Source of the DNA: an uncultured bacterium
GTDB taxonomy: Bacteria > Cyanobacteriota > Vampirovibrionia > Gastranaerophilales > Gastranaerophilaceae
Assembly (NCBI GenBank): GCA_900550295.1
Contig: URRM01000003.1
Location: 1 to 51,692, forward strand
Reading direction: 5' to 3'
DNA: 51,692 nucleotides
In this document: positions 27,101-35,429 of the stretch, one piece after another
Position numbering within the stretch: position 1 is the first letter of the stretch
Layout of the letters: each line of letters opens with the position of its first letter
Made by a program: the position numbers and the translations under genes
Notes under the pieces: generated by a model
The model's database searches: none
What the model saw: the letters and a program-made list of their open reading frames with translations, nothing else
Told to the model about the DNA's origin: nothing

Positions 27101-28069
27101 ATCAGAACTGGTCGTCCATACTTAATCAGCCCAGGTACAATGCTTCAAGTAGCTCAAGGCTCTTTGGTACTACGTGGTGATATGCTTGTTACATTGGTAT
27201 ACGAAAGACAAAAAACAGGTGATATCGTTCAAGGTCTTCCAAAAGTAGAAGAATTACTTGAAGGTAGAAAACCAAAAGATTGTGCTATTCTAGCTGAATA
27301 CGATGGTACATTAATCATCGAAGAAGATGAAGCAGGTGGTTTACCAAAATTGTATTTGGAATCTGAAGAAGGTGACAAAACTGAAATCAAATATCCAATC
27401 GACTTGAAACCAATTGGTACAAGCGGTAATAAAATTAAAAAAGGTCAACCTTTAACAACCGGTTCATTAAATCCTCATGACGTTATGAGATTATGTGGTC
27501 CGGAAGTAGCTCAACAATATTTAGTAGACGAAGTACAACGTGTATACCGTTCTCAAGGTGTAGAAATTGCAGATAAACACGTTGAAATTATTGTTCGTCA
27601 AATGACTAAGAAAGTTAAAATTGTTGATGCAGGTGATACAAACTTATTACCTGGAGAATTGGTTGAAGTTCAATTGTTTGAAAAAGAAAATGATGCAGTT
27701 CAAGCTAATGGTGGTCAAGTAGCAACTTGTGAATACATGTTGTTAGGTATCACAAAAGCTTCATTAAATACTGAATCATTCATTTCAGCAGCTTCATTCC
27801 AAGAAACAACAAGAATTCTTACAGAAGCAGCAGTTGACGGTAAAAAAGACTTATTGAGAGGTTTGAAGGAAAACGTTATCATCGGTCGTCTAATTCCAGC
27901 AGGTACTGGATTCTACCACTTAACTCATGCTAATGAAGAAAAAGATAAAGAAGCTCAAAGACGTGCAGCTCAAAGAAATCAAGCTAGAAAACCTTCTGCA
28001 ATCTTAGAAGAAATCGAAGGTATGTTTGGTGCTCCAGAGTTCTCAGTTGATGATGAAACAATCGGTTAA
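24170..28069 (+). CDS. rpoC2: RNA polymerase beta' subunit (C-terminal part of split beta') with large insertion
   Basis: 1299 residues. The bridge helix lies around 174-215 ([14 protein letters not shown]...). Zinc-site cysteines are C222, C303, C310 and C313. The trigger-loop start [24 protein letters not shown]-type segment is at 331-354. A very long insertion of beta-rich, barrel-sandwich-like repeats (~355 to ~1095) matches the position of the SI3 insertion seen in cyanobacterial polymerases. The C-terminal jaw/clamp portion ([20 protein letters not shown]) follows. A strong terminator ends the operon. Confidence 0.97.
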   Translation: [1299 protein letters not shown]

Positions 28070-28091
28070 TCCGAAAAGATAATTAATTAGT

Positions 28092-28129
28092 AATGCGGTT
28101 TGAGTTTACTCAAACCGCATTGCTTTTTT
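28092..28129. terminator. Strong terminator after rpoC2, probably bidirectional
   Basis: AATGCGGTTTGAGT (28092-28105) is complementary to ACTCAAACCGCATT (28108-28121). The stem is long, with a small loop and a T-run at 28124-28129. It separates rpoC2 from the convergent acyltransferase. Confidence 0.9.
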
Positions 28130-28151
28130 ATAAAATTTAAAATGATTCCGT

Positions 28152-28964
28152 CTAAACTCCAGAACCTTTAATTTCAATCTTTTTAAGTCTTTGTTCTATT
28201 TTTCTATACCATTTTAGAGGTTGTTGGAATAAAGTTTCATAAGCATCCAACTTGCCTTCAGCAATTTCTTTGAATTGATTATCGCAAGCTTTTGTCATTT
28301 CAGCTTCTAAAAAGTGGGTGTATTCTTTTCTGTCAACTTTTGCATCTTCCAAAACAATAGGATCTTTAAATTCTACTAAAACTTCAGGCCTGTCAGCACG
28401 TAAAAACATATAATTTACAGCAACAGGAACCAAATTAACCTTGCCATATTTTTTTACTGCATTTTGTGCAATATAAGTCAAACCTGTTTGAAAATTAATA
28501 GGTCTGTAGTTTGGTGGCATAATAATTCCTTGAGGGAATATATACAAAAAGTTATTCAAATCCCCTATTGTTTCAACGGAAAATTTCAAGGCTGCCATTG
28601 AAGCTTGAGGTGATTTTTTGTTAACAGAAAAAGCACCTGCACGTCTTAAAAGAGGAAAACGATTTAATTCTTCAACCATAATACGAATTTTCTTGTCAAA
28701 AATTCTTGTGCAGATGTTGTATCCTACAATGCCGTCCCACCAGTTGGAATGTGGTGCAAAAAGAATTGTTGGTACAGAGGTATCTCTGTGAAAAACTTTA
28801 TCTGCACCTTTGTATCTTAAAGCAAAAAATCTATTTTCAAGCATTCCTTTGAAGAATAAATCAGCAATAAAAATCCAAAATTTTGAATCAGTATTTGCAG
28901 GACTAAATTTTTCTTCCTTATTTCTTAATTTTGTAGGCGGTACCTTTGAGTATAACTTTTCCAT
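28152..28964 (-). CDS. PlsC-like lysophospholipid acyltransferase
   Basis: 270 residues with the glycerolipid acyltransferase signature H(x4)D as HSNWWD at 72-77 and the FPQG motif near residue 158, both typical of the LPLAT/PlsC superfamily. It would transfer an acyl group to a lysophospholipid or a similar lipid acceptor at the inner membrane. It lacks an obvious membrane helix but has aromatic-rich amphipathic stretches near the N-terminus. 1-acylglycerol-3-phosphate is only the default substrate guess. It stands alone on the minus strand. Confidence 0.8.
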   Translation of the reverse strand: MEKLYSKVPPTKLRNKEEKFSPANTDSKFWIFIADLFFKGMLENRFFALRYKGADKVFHRDTSVPTILFAPHSNWWDGIVGYNICTRIFDKKIRIMVEELNRFPLLRRAGAFSVNKKSPQASMAALKFSVETIGDLNNFLYIFPQGIIMPPNYRPINFQTGLTYIAQNAVKKYGKVNLVPVAVNYMFLRADRPEVLVEFKDPIVLEDAKVDRKEYTHFLEAEMTKACDNQFKEIAEGKLDAYETLFQQPLKWYRKIEQRLKKIEIKGSGV

Positions 28965-29064
28965 AGTACTATTTTATAATATTATTAGGTGTTTTGAAAC
29001 CATATAAAAAGAGTAAATTTAAAAAATCTTAATACATGAATTGACGATAAAAAATGTTTATCAT

Positions 29065-29140
29065 AGCATGGATTCAGAGGAAATGAAGTGAAGATCTTCA
29101 GCTGTGTCGCAGCCGTAAAAGCCGGAATGCTCCAGAAAGA
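29065..29140 (+). promoter_or_regulatory. Probable cobalamin (B12) riboswitch, aptamer core
   Basis: The 333-base gap between genes holds a structured leader. In order: AGCAT (29065-29069); an AGAGGAAA stretch; hairpin TGAAG/CTTCA (29084-29088, 29096-29100); hairpin GCTG/CAGC (29101-29104, 29110-29113) followed by CGTAA; then AAGCCGGAATGC with ATGCT (29127-29131) closing on AGCAT. Order and motifs match the cobalamin aptamer (GGGAA, GTGaaaATC, GCTG..CGCAGC.GTAA, and a B12-box-like end), with a very short P6 arm as in compact class II forms. Downstream, CTTAACTTATC (29157-29167) can pair with GATAAGTTCAAG (29244-29255), a possible expression platform. TTGACG at 29041 may be the -35 box. A covariance search would settle it. 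Confidence 0.6.
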
Positions 29141-29297
29141 TTGGAAGGTCTTTCATCTTAACTTATCGCCGAACTTCGACTCAAAGTGCAGGCTTAATTA
29201 TTGATGACTATTAAAATAATAATTACCCACAATCCCCGAAAAAGATAAGTTCAAGCAACCTAATGTTATGTGTATAAATTGAGGAATGTAAGTAAAC

Positions 29298-30029
29298 GTG
29301 GCAGTAACTGCTGTACAAAATAATAGTAAAGTAGGCGGAGGTTTATGCCCTCATGGGTTACCACCGAGTGCTTGTCCGATTTGTTCCGGAGGAATGGGGG
29401 GGGCATCTCAAAAGCGTGCTGACCATACTGCAAAGCCTGGGGAAATGAGTTGGAATGAGTGTGCTGCAATTGGTGCAATGATGCGAGCACAAAAGTTAGC
29501 AAAACAAAGGAATATTCAAGCTAATGAAAATAGACTTATGCAAATTGCAAAATTTGAGAGTCAAATGATGAATATTTCTCAAAAATTGGCAAATTTAGCT
29601 GCTATTGTTTCAAAAAATGCCCCTTCAATAGTAGCAAAACCGGTTAATTTTGTAATAAATAAGATTGCTACGCCACTTGCCAATTTGTCAAAAAATCTTC
29701 CGGTAAACATTATGAAGGCAATGGATAATTTGAAACAAAAGTTTGTTGATATTCAAGATAAGTTAAATGCGATGTTTGGAGAGATGAAAAATTCAGTAGA
29801 AAAGAAAATTTCAGATACTCTTGCAAACTTTAAGAAAAAATTTAAAATGTTATTTCAGGTTGAAGAAACCTCAAGGACGGAAGATGAGGATAAAAAGATT
29901 GAAGAGGATAAACGAGCATTTGAGGTTAAAACTTTCATCAATGATTTATATAACCGAATAACAAAAACAATACAATCGTATGACGATCATAAAAAAGAAC
30001 AAATTGAAAAAGAAAATAAGGATAAATAA
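29298..30029 (+). CDS. Uncharacterised protein with N-terminal CPH-CPIC cysteine motif and helical body
   Basis: 243 residues, function not recognised. The glycine-rich N-terminus contains CPHGLPPSACPIC (C17, H19, C26, C29), a likely zinc or metal knuckle. The rest (~50-243) is predicted helical: alternating Leu/Ile/Met with Lys and Asn, then a highly charged coiled-coil-like C-terminus (DEDKKIEEDKR). No signal peptide or membrane helix is seen. The start is a GTG with GAGG 13 nt upstream, an unusually long spacing, so the start is uncertain. It lies directly downstream of the probable cobalamin riboswitch and heads a three-gene cluster. Confidence 0.7.
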   Translation: MAVTAVQNNSKVGGGLCPHGLPPSACPICSGGMGGASQKRADHTAKPGEMSWNECAAIGAMMRAQKLAKQRNIQANENRLMQIAKFESQMMNISQKLANLAAIVSKNAPSIVAKPVNFVINKIATPLANLSKNLPVNIMKAMDNLKQKFVDIQDKLNAMFGEMKNSVEKKISDTLANFKKKFKMLFQVEETSRTEDEDKKIEEDKRAFEVKTFINDLYNRITKTIQSYDDHKKEQIEKENKDK

Positions 30030-30034
30030 AATTA

Positions 30035-30547
30035 ATGCAAGTAGATAAAATAACCAGTAATTTAGCAAAATTATATTTAATAGACTCAATGGGATATAAA
30101 AAAGCTCAAATGCCTATTAAAGGAAGACCTTATTGTGTATTTGATAATGATAAAGTTGATGTTTTTGTTAAAAATAGAGAAAAAGCTATTCCCAAATTAA
30201 CTGAAATGTTAGTTAACGCAAAAACAGAAGATGAAATTGTAGAGGGTTTATTTATTGCAGACCAAATGGCAGAAGCAAAGGTTAAAGGTATTAGCAATCT
30301 TTATTATCAAGGTTTTTCAAGATTTAACAATTCTCGTTCTGCAAATGTTCAAACATTCTTAGCGGGTGTTTATAGAAAAACTCTTAATCCCGATGCATTT
30401 GCACCATTGGTTAACATGTTAATGCAAAATATCAAAGAACCTCCAAAGGCAAATTTTGATCCTAATGAAGAAATCGGAGGGGCAATTTTGGAATATACAA
30501 GAGAAGCGTTTAAGGATTCAAGAAAAAATAATAGTAAAAAAATATAA
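30035..30547 (+). CDS. Uncharacterised helical protein, paralog A
   Basis: 170 residues, no recognised family. Residues ~31-155 align well with residues ~74-198 of the next gene: shared PYCxFDNxKVDxFV, AIPxxTxML, AKTEDEIxEGL, NVQ(T/S)xLxGVYR and FDPNE(E/A)IGG motifs. The pattern of paired amphipathic helices recalls HEAT-type repeats, but this is a guess. It begins 5 bp after the CPH-CPIC gene with no clear ribosome binding site, suggesting coupled translation. No signal peptide. Confidence 0.7.
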   Translation: MQVDKITSNLAKLYLIDSMGYKKAQMPIKGRPYCVFDNDKVDVFVKNREKAIPKLTEMLVNAKTEDEIVEGLFIADQMAEAKVKGISNLYYQGFSRFNNSRSANVQTFLAGVYRKTLNPDAFAPLVNMLMQNIKEPPKANFDPNEEIGGAILEYTREAFKDSRKNNSKKI

Positions 30548-30564
30548 AGGAAAAGGAAAGAAAA

Positions 30565-31188
30565 ATGAGATTACAAGCAATCACAAATCCAATTACAAGA
30601 GTATTGTTTAGAGCAAATGAAGAAGTTCAAAAAACGCCTGTTGCTCCAGTTGCAAAAATTTCAGAAGGCTTAAATCAACCTACAAAAGATGAATTTGTAA
30701 AATCAATTCTTGTTGGAGAGGATAAACCTTTTGAATTACCAAAAGACAAAGAATTTAAAAAGCCAAGAATGGCTACAAAAGAAAAACCTTATTGCGAATT
30801 CGATAATGAAAAAGTCGATTTATTTGTAAATGCAAAAGAAAGAGCTATTCCAGCTGTAACAAAAATGTTGCAAGAGGCAAAAACAGAAGATGAAATTTGT
30901 GAAGGTTTATACATTGCTGACAGAATGATTGCAAATGGTACAAAAGGTATGGACAAAATGTACTATGGTACATTCTCAAAATTTAACGAAGACCGTTCTC
31001 CAAACGTACAATCATTGTTATCTGGTGTTTATAGAAGAATTTTAGTTCCAGATGCTTTTGGTCCATTAATTAAAATGTTAGTTCAAAATATTATGGTTCC
31101 TCCAAAAGATGCTCCATTTGATCCTAATGAAGCAATTGGCGGTTCTATTTTGGAACACATAAAAGCTCCTGAAATTTATCCTCTATAA
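30565..31188 (+). CDS. Uncharacterised helical protein, paralog B
   Basis: 207 residues. It is a tandem duplicate of the preceding gene with an extra ~45-residue proline- and lysine-rich N-terminal linker. The N-termini of both start with a short hydrophobic pattern (MQVDKITSN / MRLQAITNP). A purine-rich AAGGAAAAGGAAAG supplies the ribosome binding site. The conserved single Cys in PYC and the acidic FDPNE block are the best residues to examine. Its stop abuts the stop of the convergent TPR gene with no intervening base. Confidence 0.72.
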   Translation: MRLQAITNPITRVLFRANEEVQKTPVAPVAKISEGLNQPTKDEFVKSILVGEDKPFELPKDKEFKKPRMATKEKPYCEFDNEKVDLFVNAKERAIPAVTKMLQEAKTEDEICEGLYIADRMIANGTKGMDKMYYGTFSKFNEDRSPNVQSLLSGVYRRILVPDAFGPLIKMLVQNIMVPPKDAPFDPNEAIGGSILEHIKAPEIYPL

Positions 31189-32835
31189 TTAGTCATTATT
31201 GTTAGAGGTTAACATCTCAATGTTCTTTTGAACGTTTTTAAAATTATAATCAAGGCTTTCAATTTCTCTGTATAATTCGAGAGCCTTGTCTTTGTTTCCT
31301 TGGCTTTCAAGAATTAATGCAAGTTGATATTTTGCATCCAAATGTTGAGGTTCTAATTCTAAAATTTTTTCTAATGTGTGAATTTCACTAGCTTTATCAT
31401 GTTGTGCATCATACAACATTGCAAGTTTAAAGTATGCTTTTGTATTTCTGTCATCAACATTTATTGCTGCAAGTAGTGAATCTTTTTGTTCAAATGTATT
31501 ACCAATAGCTTCATAGCAATCTGCAATTGACATATAATATTTTGGATTGTTACCATTAATACTTAATGCTTTTTTTAATTGGATAATTGCTTCATTAAAG
31601 TTCTTGATTTCGTAGTTTACTTCACCTAATTCGTAATAAATTTCAGGGTTTGCGTTGTCATATTGAATAGCAAGAGTAAATGTTTTAAAGCATTCGTTCA
31701 ATTCACGTTTATCAAATTGATATTTTGCCCATTTTACAAAAACATTACTCATTTCAGTATGAACAGACTTAACTTCTAATGGATTAGCTAAATCAACAAT
31801 TTGTTTGTAAAGGTCAATTGCTGCAATAAAGTTATTTTTCTTTAAGTATGTGTCAATCAATAATCGCTTAATTTCAATATTTTCAGTGTTTCTTTCTGAT
31901 AATTCATTAAGCATTTCCAAACCTTCTTGCTCTTTACCGCTAGAAATTAAAATTTTAGCTATATAAGTTCTGGTTTTAAGTTTATCTGAAAATGGATGTT
32001 CTAAAAGTTTTTTAGCATACTCCATTGTTTTGTCGATATCTTTATTTAGATAGTATAAGTTTACAAGGTTGTTTAAAATCCATAGACTTAAACTATTGTT
32101 TTCATTCATAGAAAGTAATGATTCACAAGTTTCAATTGCACTTTCGTAATTTTGAACTTTTATGTACAACTCAATAAGTTTTTTGTTTGTATTAGTATCT
32201 TCCGGATAAATTTCTAAAATTTCGTTTAATTCGTCAAACGCTTCCGGATAATTCTCCATATCAATGTACAAATCAGCAAGAGTTGTTTTAATTTGTAAAA
32301 GTTCTCCGTTGTTGTCTGTTAAAGTTTCAAGATGTTTTAGTGATTTAATTGCAGAAGGTTTTTGGTTTGTTTCTACGTACAAAATACTCAATTCTTGTGC
32401 AGCGGACATATTGTCAGGATCAGTTTTTAAAATTTCTTGAAGTTCTGAAATTGCTTTTGTAGGTTGATTTACTTTTTTGTAGCACATTGCTAAAAGTAAT
32501 CTGGCATCACTGTTATTTTCTTCTTTGTTTAGAATAGTCAAGGCTTCTTTTACTGCATCATAGATACTGTCTTCGTTATATAAAGCTTTTGCCAAAATAA
32601 GTCTTAATTCGCAATGTTCAGGTTTTATTTCCAAATATTTCTTAGCAAGTTTTTCAACAAGTTTATATTTTTTTTGTTTATACAAAATTTTTGCATGGTC
32701 AACAATTCCCTTTGGTGTAATTTGAAGTTCCTTTTTCTTTGGACCTGATGACTCTAAAAGGATAGCACATATCATATAAATCAATGCTAAAGCAGAGATT
32801 AATGCTATTAAAAATGCTAATAAATTTGTTGACAT
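31189..32835 (-). CDS. Membrane-anchored tetratricopeptide repeat protein
   Basis: 548 residues with one N-terminal membrane helix (~5-27, LAFLIALISALALIY) followed by at least ten tetratricopeptide-like units (e.g. AQELSILYVETNQKPSAI, YYELGEVNYEIKNFNEAI, YYMSIADCYEAIGN). The layout resembles LapB/YciM-type scaffold proteins: a single anchor, then a cytoplasmic TPR superhelix. No C-terminal rubredoxin-type metal site is present, so LapB itself is not claimed. It probably mediates protein-protein contacts at the membrane. Transcribed alone. Confidence 0.82.
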   Translation of the reverse strand: MSTNLLAFLIALISALALIYMICAILLESSGPKKKELQITPKGIVDHAKILYKQKKYKLVEKLAKKYLEIKPEHCELRLILAKALYNEDSIYDAVKEALTILNKEENNSDARLLLAMCYKKVNQPTKAISELQEILKTDPDNMSAAQELSILYVETNQKPSAIKSLKHLETLTDNNGELLQIKTTLADLYIDMENYPEAFDELNEILEIYPEDTNTNKKLIELYIKVQNYESAIETCESLLSMNENNSLSLWILNNLVNLYYLNKDIDKTMEYAKKLLEHPFSDKLKTRTYIAKILISSGKEQEGLEMLNELSERNTENIEIKRLLIDTYLKKNNFIAAIDLYKQIVDLANPLEVKSVHTEMSNVFVKWAKYQFDKRELNECFKTFTLAIQYDNANPEIYYELGEVNYEIKNFNEAIIQLKKALSINGNNPKYYMSIADCYEAIGNTFEQKDSLLAAINVDDRNTKAYFKLAMLYDAQHDKASEIHTLEKILELEPQHLDAKYQLALILESQGNKDKALELYREIESLDYNFKNVQKNIEMLTSNNND

Positions 32836-32935
32836 AAAAACCTTTTCTACCTAATTTAAATAACCTTATATATATTTATACTATGTTTTCAATAAAATTT
32901 TATACTATTTTTAGAGTATCTTTTTTTAAGAATGC

Positions 32936-32963
32936 TTTACTTTTAACCAAATATTATTATAGT
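32936..32963 (+). promoter_or_regulatory. Promoter placing transcription start at or next to the ATG
   Basis: TTTACT (32936-32941), 16-nt spacer, TATAGT (32958-32963). Only 8 nt separate the -10 box from the ATG at 32972, and no Shine-Dalgarno sequence is present, so the message may be leaderless. Confidence 0.45.
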
Positions 32964-32971
32964 AATAGTGT

Positions 32972-33541
32972 ATGCGAAACAAAATATTATGTCTATTATT
33001 TACATTTATCATAATACCATCTCTAGCCTTTGCTGAAGAGGTGTCAGGTACTTCTACATCTTGGAGTGATATATCCGGTGCCGAGAATGCTTGGGATGGG
33101 CAAAAAATGATTACAAATAAAGAATATGAGCAAGTTGTAAACGAATTAGAAAAACGTAAAAATGCTAAAAAAATAAAGGCTCAAAAAAAAGCCGGTAATC
33201 CATTAATGAAAAGTGGTAATGGAGAAATGGATTTTTTGAGTAATTTCCAAGAACAATATCCACTTCTTAATCTTACAGTGCCCGTAGTTACTCAATCAGG
33301 AGAAATTCCTGTAGGACATTATAAAGTTGTTGGCACAAGAAATAACGGAAAAGTTGTAATTAATTTTTGTCAGGCTTATAACGTAATAGGTAAAATTCAA
33401 GCAATAGAAACAGAAGATGATTTTGATTCTAACGAAATTAATTTTGTTAAAATAGAGCCGGTAAGTAATGATACCTTAAAATTAATGTATGGTTCTATGA
33501 ATTTTAATGCTTATGCATATGTAAAATATGAAAATCCATAG
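32972..33541 (+). CDS. Secreted protein of unknown function
   Basis: 189 residues with a clear Sec signal peptide (MRNK, hydrophobic core, PSLAFA|EE cleavage near residue 21). The mature part has a Ser/Thr-rich start, a lysine-rich helical stretch (~50-70) and a beta-rich C-terminal half (VPVVTQSGEIPVGHYKVVGTRNNGKVVINF) that could be a small periplasmic beta domain. No family recognised. It precedes the peptide ABC transporter genes by 46 bp and may be co-transcribed with them. Confidence 0.75.
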   Translation: MRNKILCLLFTFIIIPSLAFAEEVSGTSTSWSDISGAENAWDGQKMITNKEYEQVVNELEKRKNAKKIKAQKKAGNPLMKSGNGEMDFLSNFQEQYPLLNLTVPVVTQSGEIPVGHYKVVGTRNNGKVVINFCQAYNVIGKIQAIETEDDFDSNEINFVKIEPVSNDTLKLMYGSMNFNAYAYVKYENP

Positions 33542-33587
33542 AATGGGCTATAAAAAATTATTACTTTTATGTTAGTTTATTAATATA

Positions 33588-35429
33588 ATGAGAAGAATTT
33601 TATGTTTAATATCATTAATATTAGTTTTATTGTTATGTCTAAAATTGTTTATTAGACAAGATATTCCGACAGAAGATGTTTATAAACATGATGTAATAAA
33701 AGATGATGGAATTGTAAACTATCCAAAAAATCCGGTAAACGTTATTTTAATGGGTAAAGATTACTTACAATCTCAAGCTCCGGTTGGTAAATACGGTGGA
33801 GAATTAATAAGTTCTTCAATTGGAGAAGGTCCAAAAACATTTAATCCTTTTGCCTCAAAAGATGCTACATCTTCATCAATGGCGGGGTTGATGTTTGATG
33901 GTTTGTTTACCACAGAACCTAAAGACGGAAGAGTTATACCAAAACTTGCAAAATCTTACGAAATAAAAGACGGGATGACTTATATAGTAAAATTAAGACA
34001 TGGAGCTATATGGTCAGACGGTTATCCAATTACGGCAGATGATGTTGTGTTTACGTGGAACGATATAATATTAGCCGGATTAGGAAATCCTTCAATCCGA
34101 GATATGGTAATGATTGATGGTAAGCTACCAAAAGTCTATAAAGTAGATGATTATACAGTAAAATTTGTTATATCAAAACCATTTTCTCCATTTTTAAGAA
34201 TTTTATCTACTCAAATTGCTCCGAAACATATTTTTGCGCCGGTTGTAAAGCAAGGACAAAAAGCTTTTGACAGTTTTTATTCAACAAATACGAAACCAAG
34301 TGATTTTGTAGTTAGTGGACCATACAAATTAAAAGAATATAAAGCTGCTCAAAGAGTTGTTTTTGAGCGTAATCCTGATTATTACATGATAAATAAAGAG
34401 AATAAAAAGCTACCGTATTTAGATAGAGTAGTCTATTTGATAGTTGGTGATTTGAATAATGAAATTTTGAAATTTGAAGCAAAGGAAATTGATGTAATCA
34501 GTTTGAGAGGTTCAAATGTAGCACCTTATAAATCAAAAGAAGCAAAATCAGATTATAAAATTTATAATATAGGTCCAGATACAGGTACAATGTTCTTGGT
34601 TATAAACTTGAACAAAAGAAAAAGTCTGGATACAAATTATTATGTTCAACCTGAAAAGCAGTTCTGGTTTAATGATAAAAACTTTAGAACAGCAATTGAT
34701 TATGCTATTGATAGAAAAAGTATGGTTCAAAATATTGCAAATGGTCTTGCAAAACCACTGTTTACTGCAGAAAGTTTGAATTCTATTTTCTTAAATAAAA
34801 ACATAAAAGGTCATGATAGAGATTTGAGCAAGTCAAAAGCTTTATTAAAAGCTAGTGGTTTTCATTTAGGTAAAAATGACAAACTGTATGATAAATTTAA
34901 TAATCGTGTAGAGTTTGATTTGTTGACAAATGCTGGTAACACAGAAAGAGAAGCAATTGGTGTTATGATAAAACAAGACCTTGAAGATTTAGGTATGCGA
35001 GTAAATTACAAACCAATTGAGTTTAATTCTCTTGTAAATAAAATGACAACAACTCTTGATTGGGACATGATAATAATGGGCTTGACAGGTTCACCATTAG
35101 AACCTCACGACGGCAAAAACGTTTGGTATTCAAATGGTCCATTACATTTATTTAACCAAAGAACAGGTAACGAAACTTCAGATGATAGGCTAGCTTTTGA
35201 AAAAAGACTAGATGAAATTTTTGATAAAGCTGCATTGGAAACTAATTTTAATAGAAGAAAACTTTTATATGATGAGTATCAACAAATAATTTATGACGAA
35301 AAGCCTATAATTTATTTGTATTCACCGGTTAGAATTGTGGCAATAAGAAAGAAATTTAAAAACGTTTTTCCATCGCCATTAGCAGGTGTGACATATAATA
35401 TTGAAGAAATTTATGAGGATAAAAATTAA
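33588..35429 (+). CDS. Family 5 ABC transporter substrate-binding protein (peptide type)
   Basis: 613 residues of the SBP_bac_5 (DppA/OppA/NikA) family. The N-terminus is a hydrophobic helix without a lipobox Cys, so it is either a signal peptide or an uncleaved anchor. Typical family landmarks: FNPFASKDATSS, LAKSYEIKDG, LRHGAIWSDGYPITADDVVFTW, the FRTAIDYAIDRKSMV segment and a C-terminal DEKPIIYLYSPVRIVAI region. It delivers peptides or similar ligands to the permeases encoded next. No Shine-Dalgarno sequence is visible before the ATG. Its stop overlaps the next start (TAATG). Confidence 0.88.
   Translation: MRRILCLISLILVLLLCLKLFIRQDIPTEDVYKHDVIKDDGIVNYPKNPVNVILMGKDYLQSQAPVGKYGGELISSSIGEGPKTFNPFASKDATSSSMAGLMFDGLFTTEPKDGRVIPKLAKSYEIKDGMTYIVKLRHGAIWSDGYPITADDVVFTWNDIILAGLGNPSIRDMVMIDGKLPKVYKVDDYTVKFVISKPFSPFLRILSTQIAPKHIFAPVVKQGQKAFDSFYSTNTKPSDFVVSGPYKLKEYKAAQRVVFERNPDYYMINKENKKLPYLDRVVYLIVGDLNNEILKFEAKEIDVISLRGSNVAPYKSKEAKSDYKIYNIGPDTGTMFLVINLNKRKSLDTNYYVQPEKQFWFNDKNFRTAIDYAIDRKSMVQNIANGLAKPLFTAESLNSIFLNKNIKGHDRDLSKSKALLKASGFHLGKNDKLYDKFNNRVEFDLLTNAGNTEREAIGVMIKQDLEDLGMRVNYKPIEFNSLVNKMTTTLDWDMIIMGLTGSPLEPHDGKNVWYSNGPLHLFNQRTGNETSDDRLAFEKRLDEIFDKAALETNFNRRKLLYDEYQQIIYDEKPIIYLYSPVRIVAIRKKFKNVFPSPLAGVTYNIEEIYEDKN

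Noticed and set aside
29065..29140. RNase P RNA, because of an AGAGGAAA stretch
   Set aside because: The region is too short and lacks the other conserved RNase P blocks; the cobalamin aptamer order fits better.
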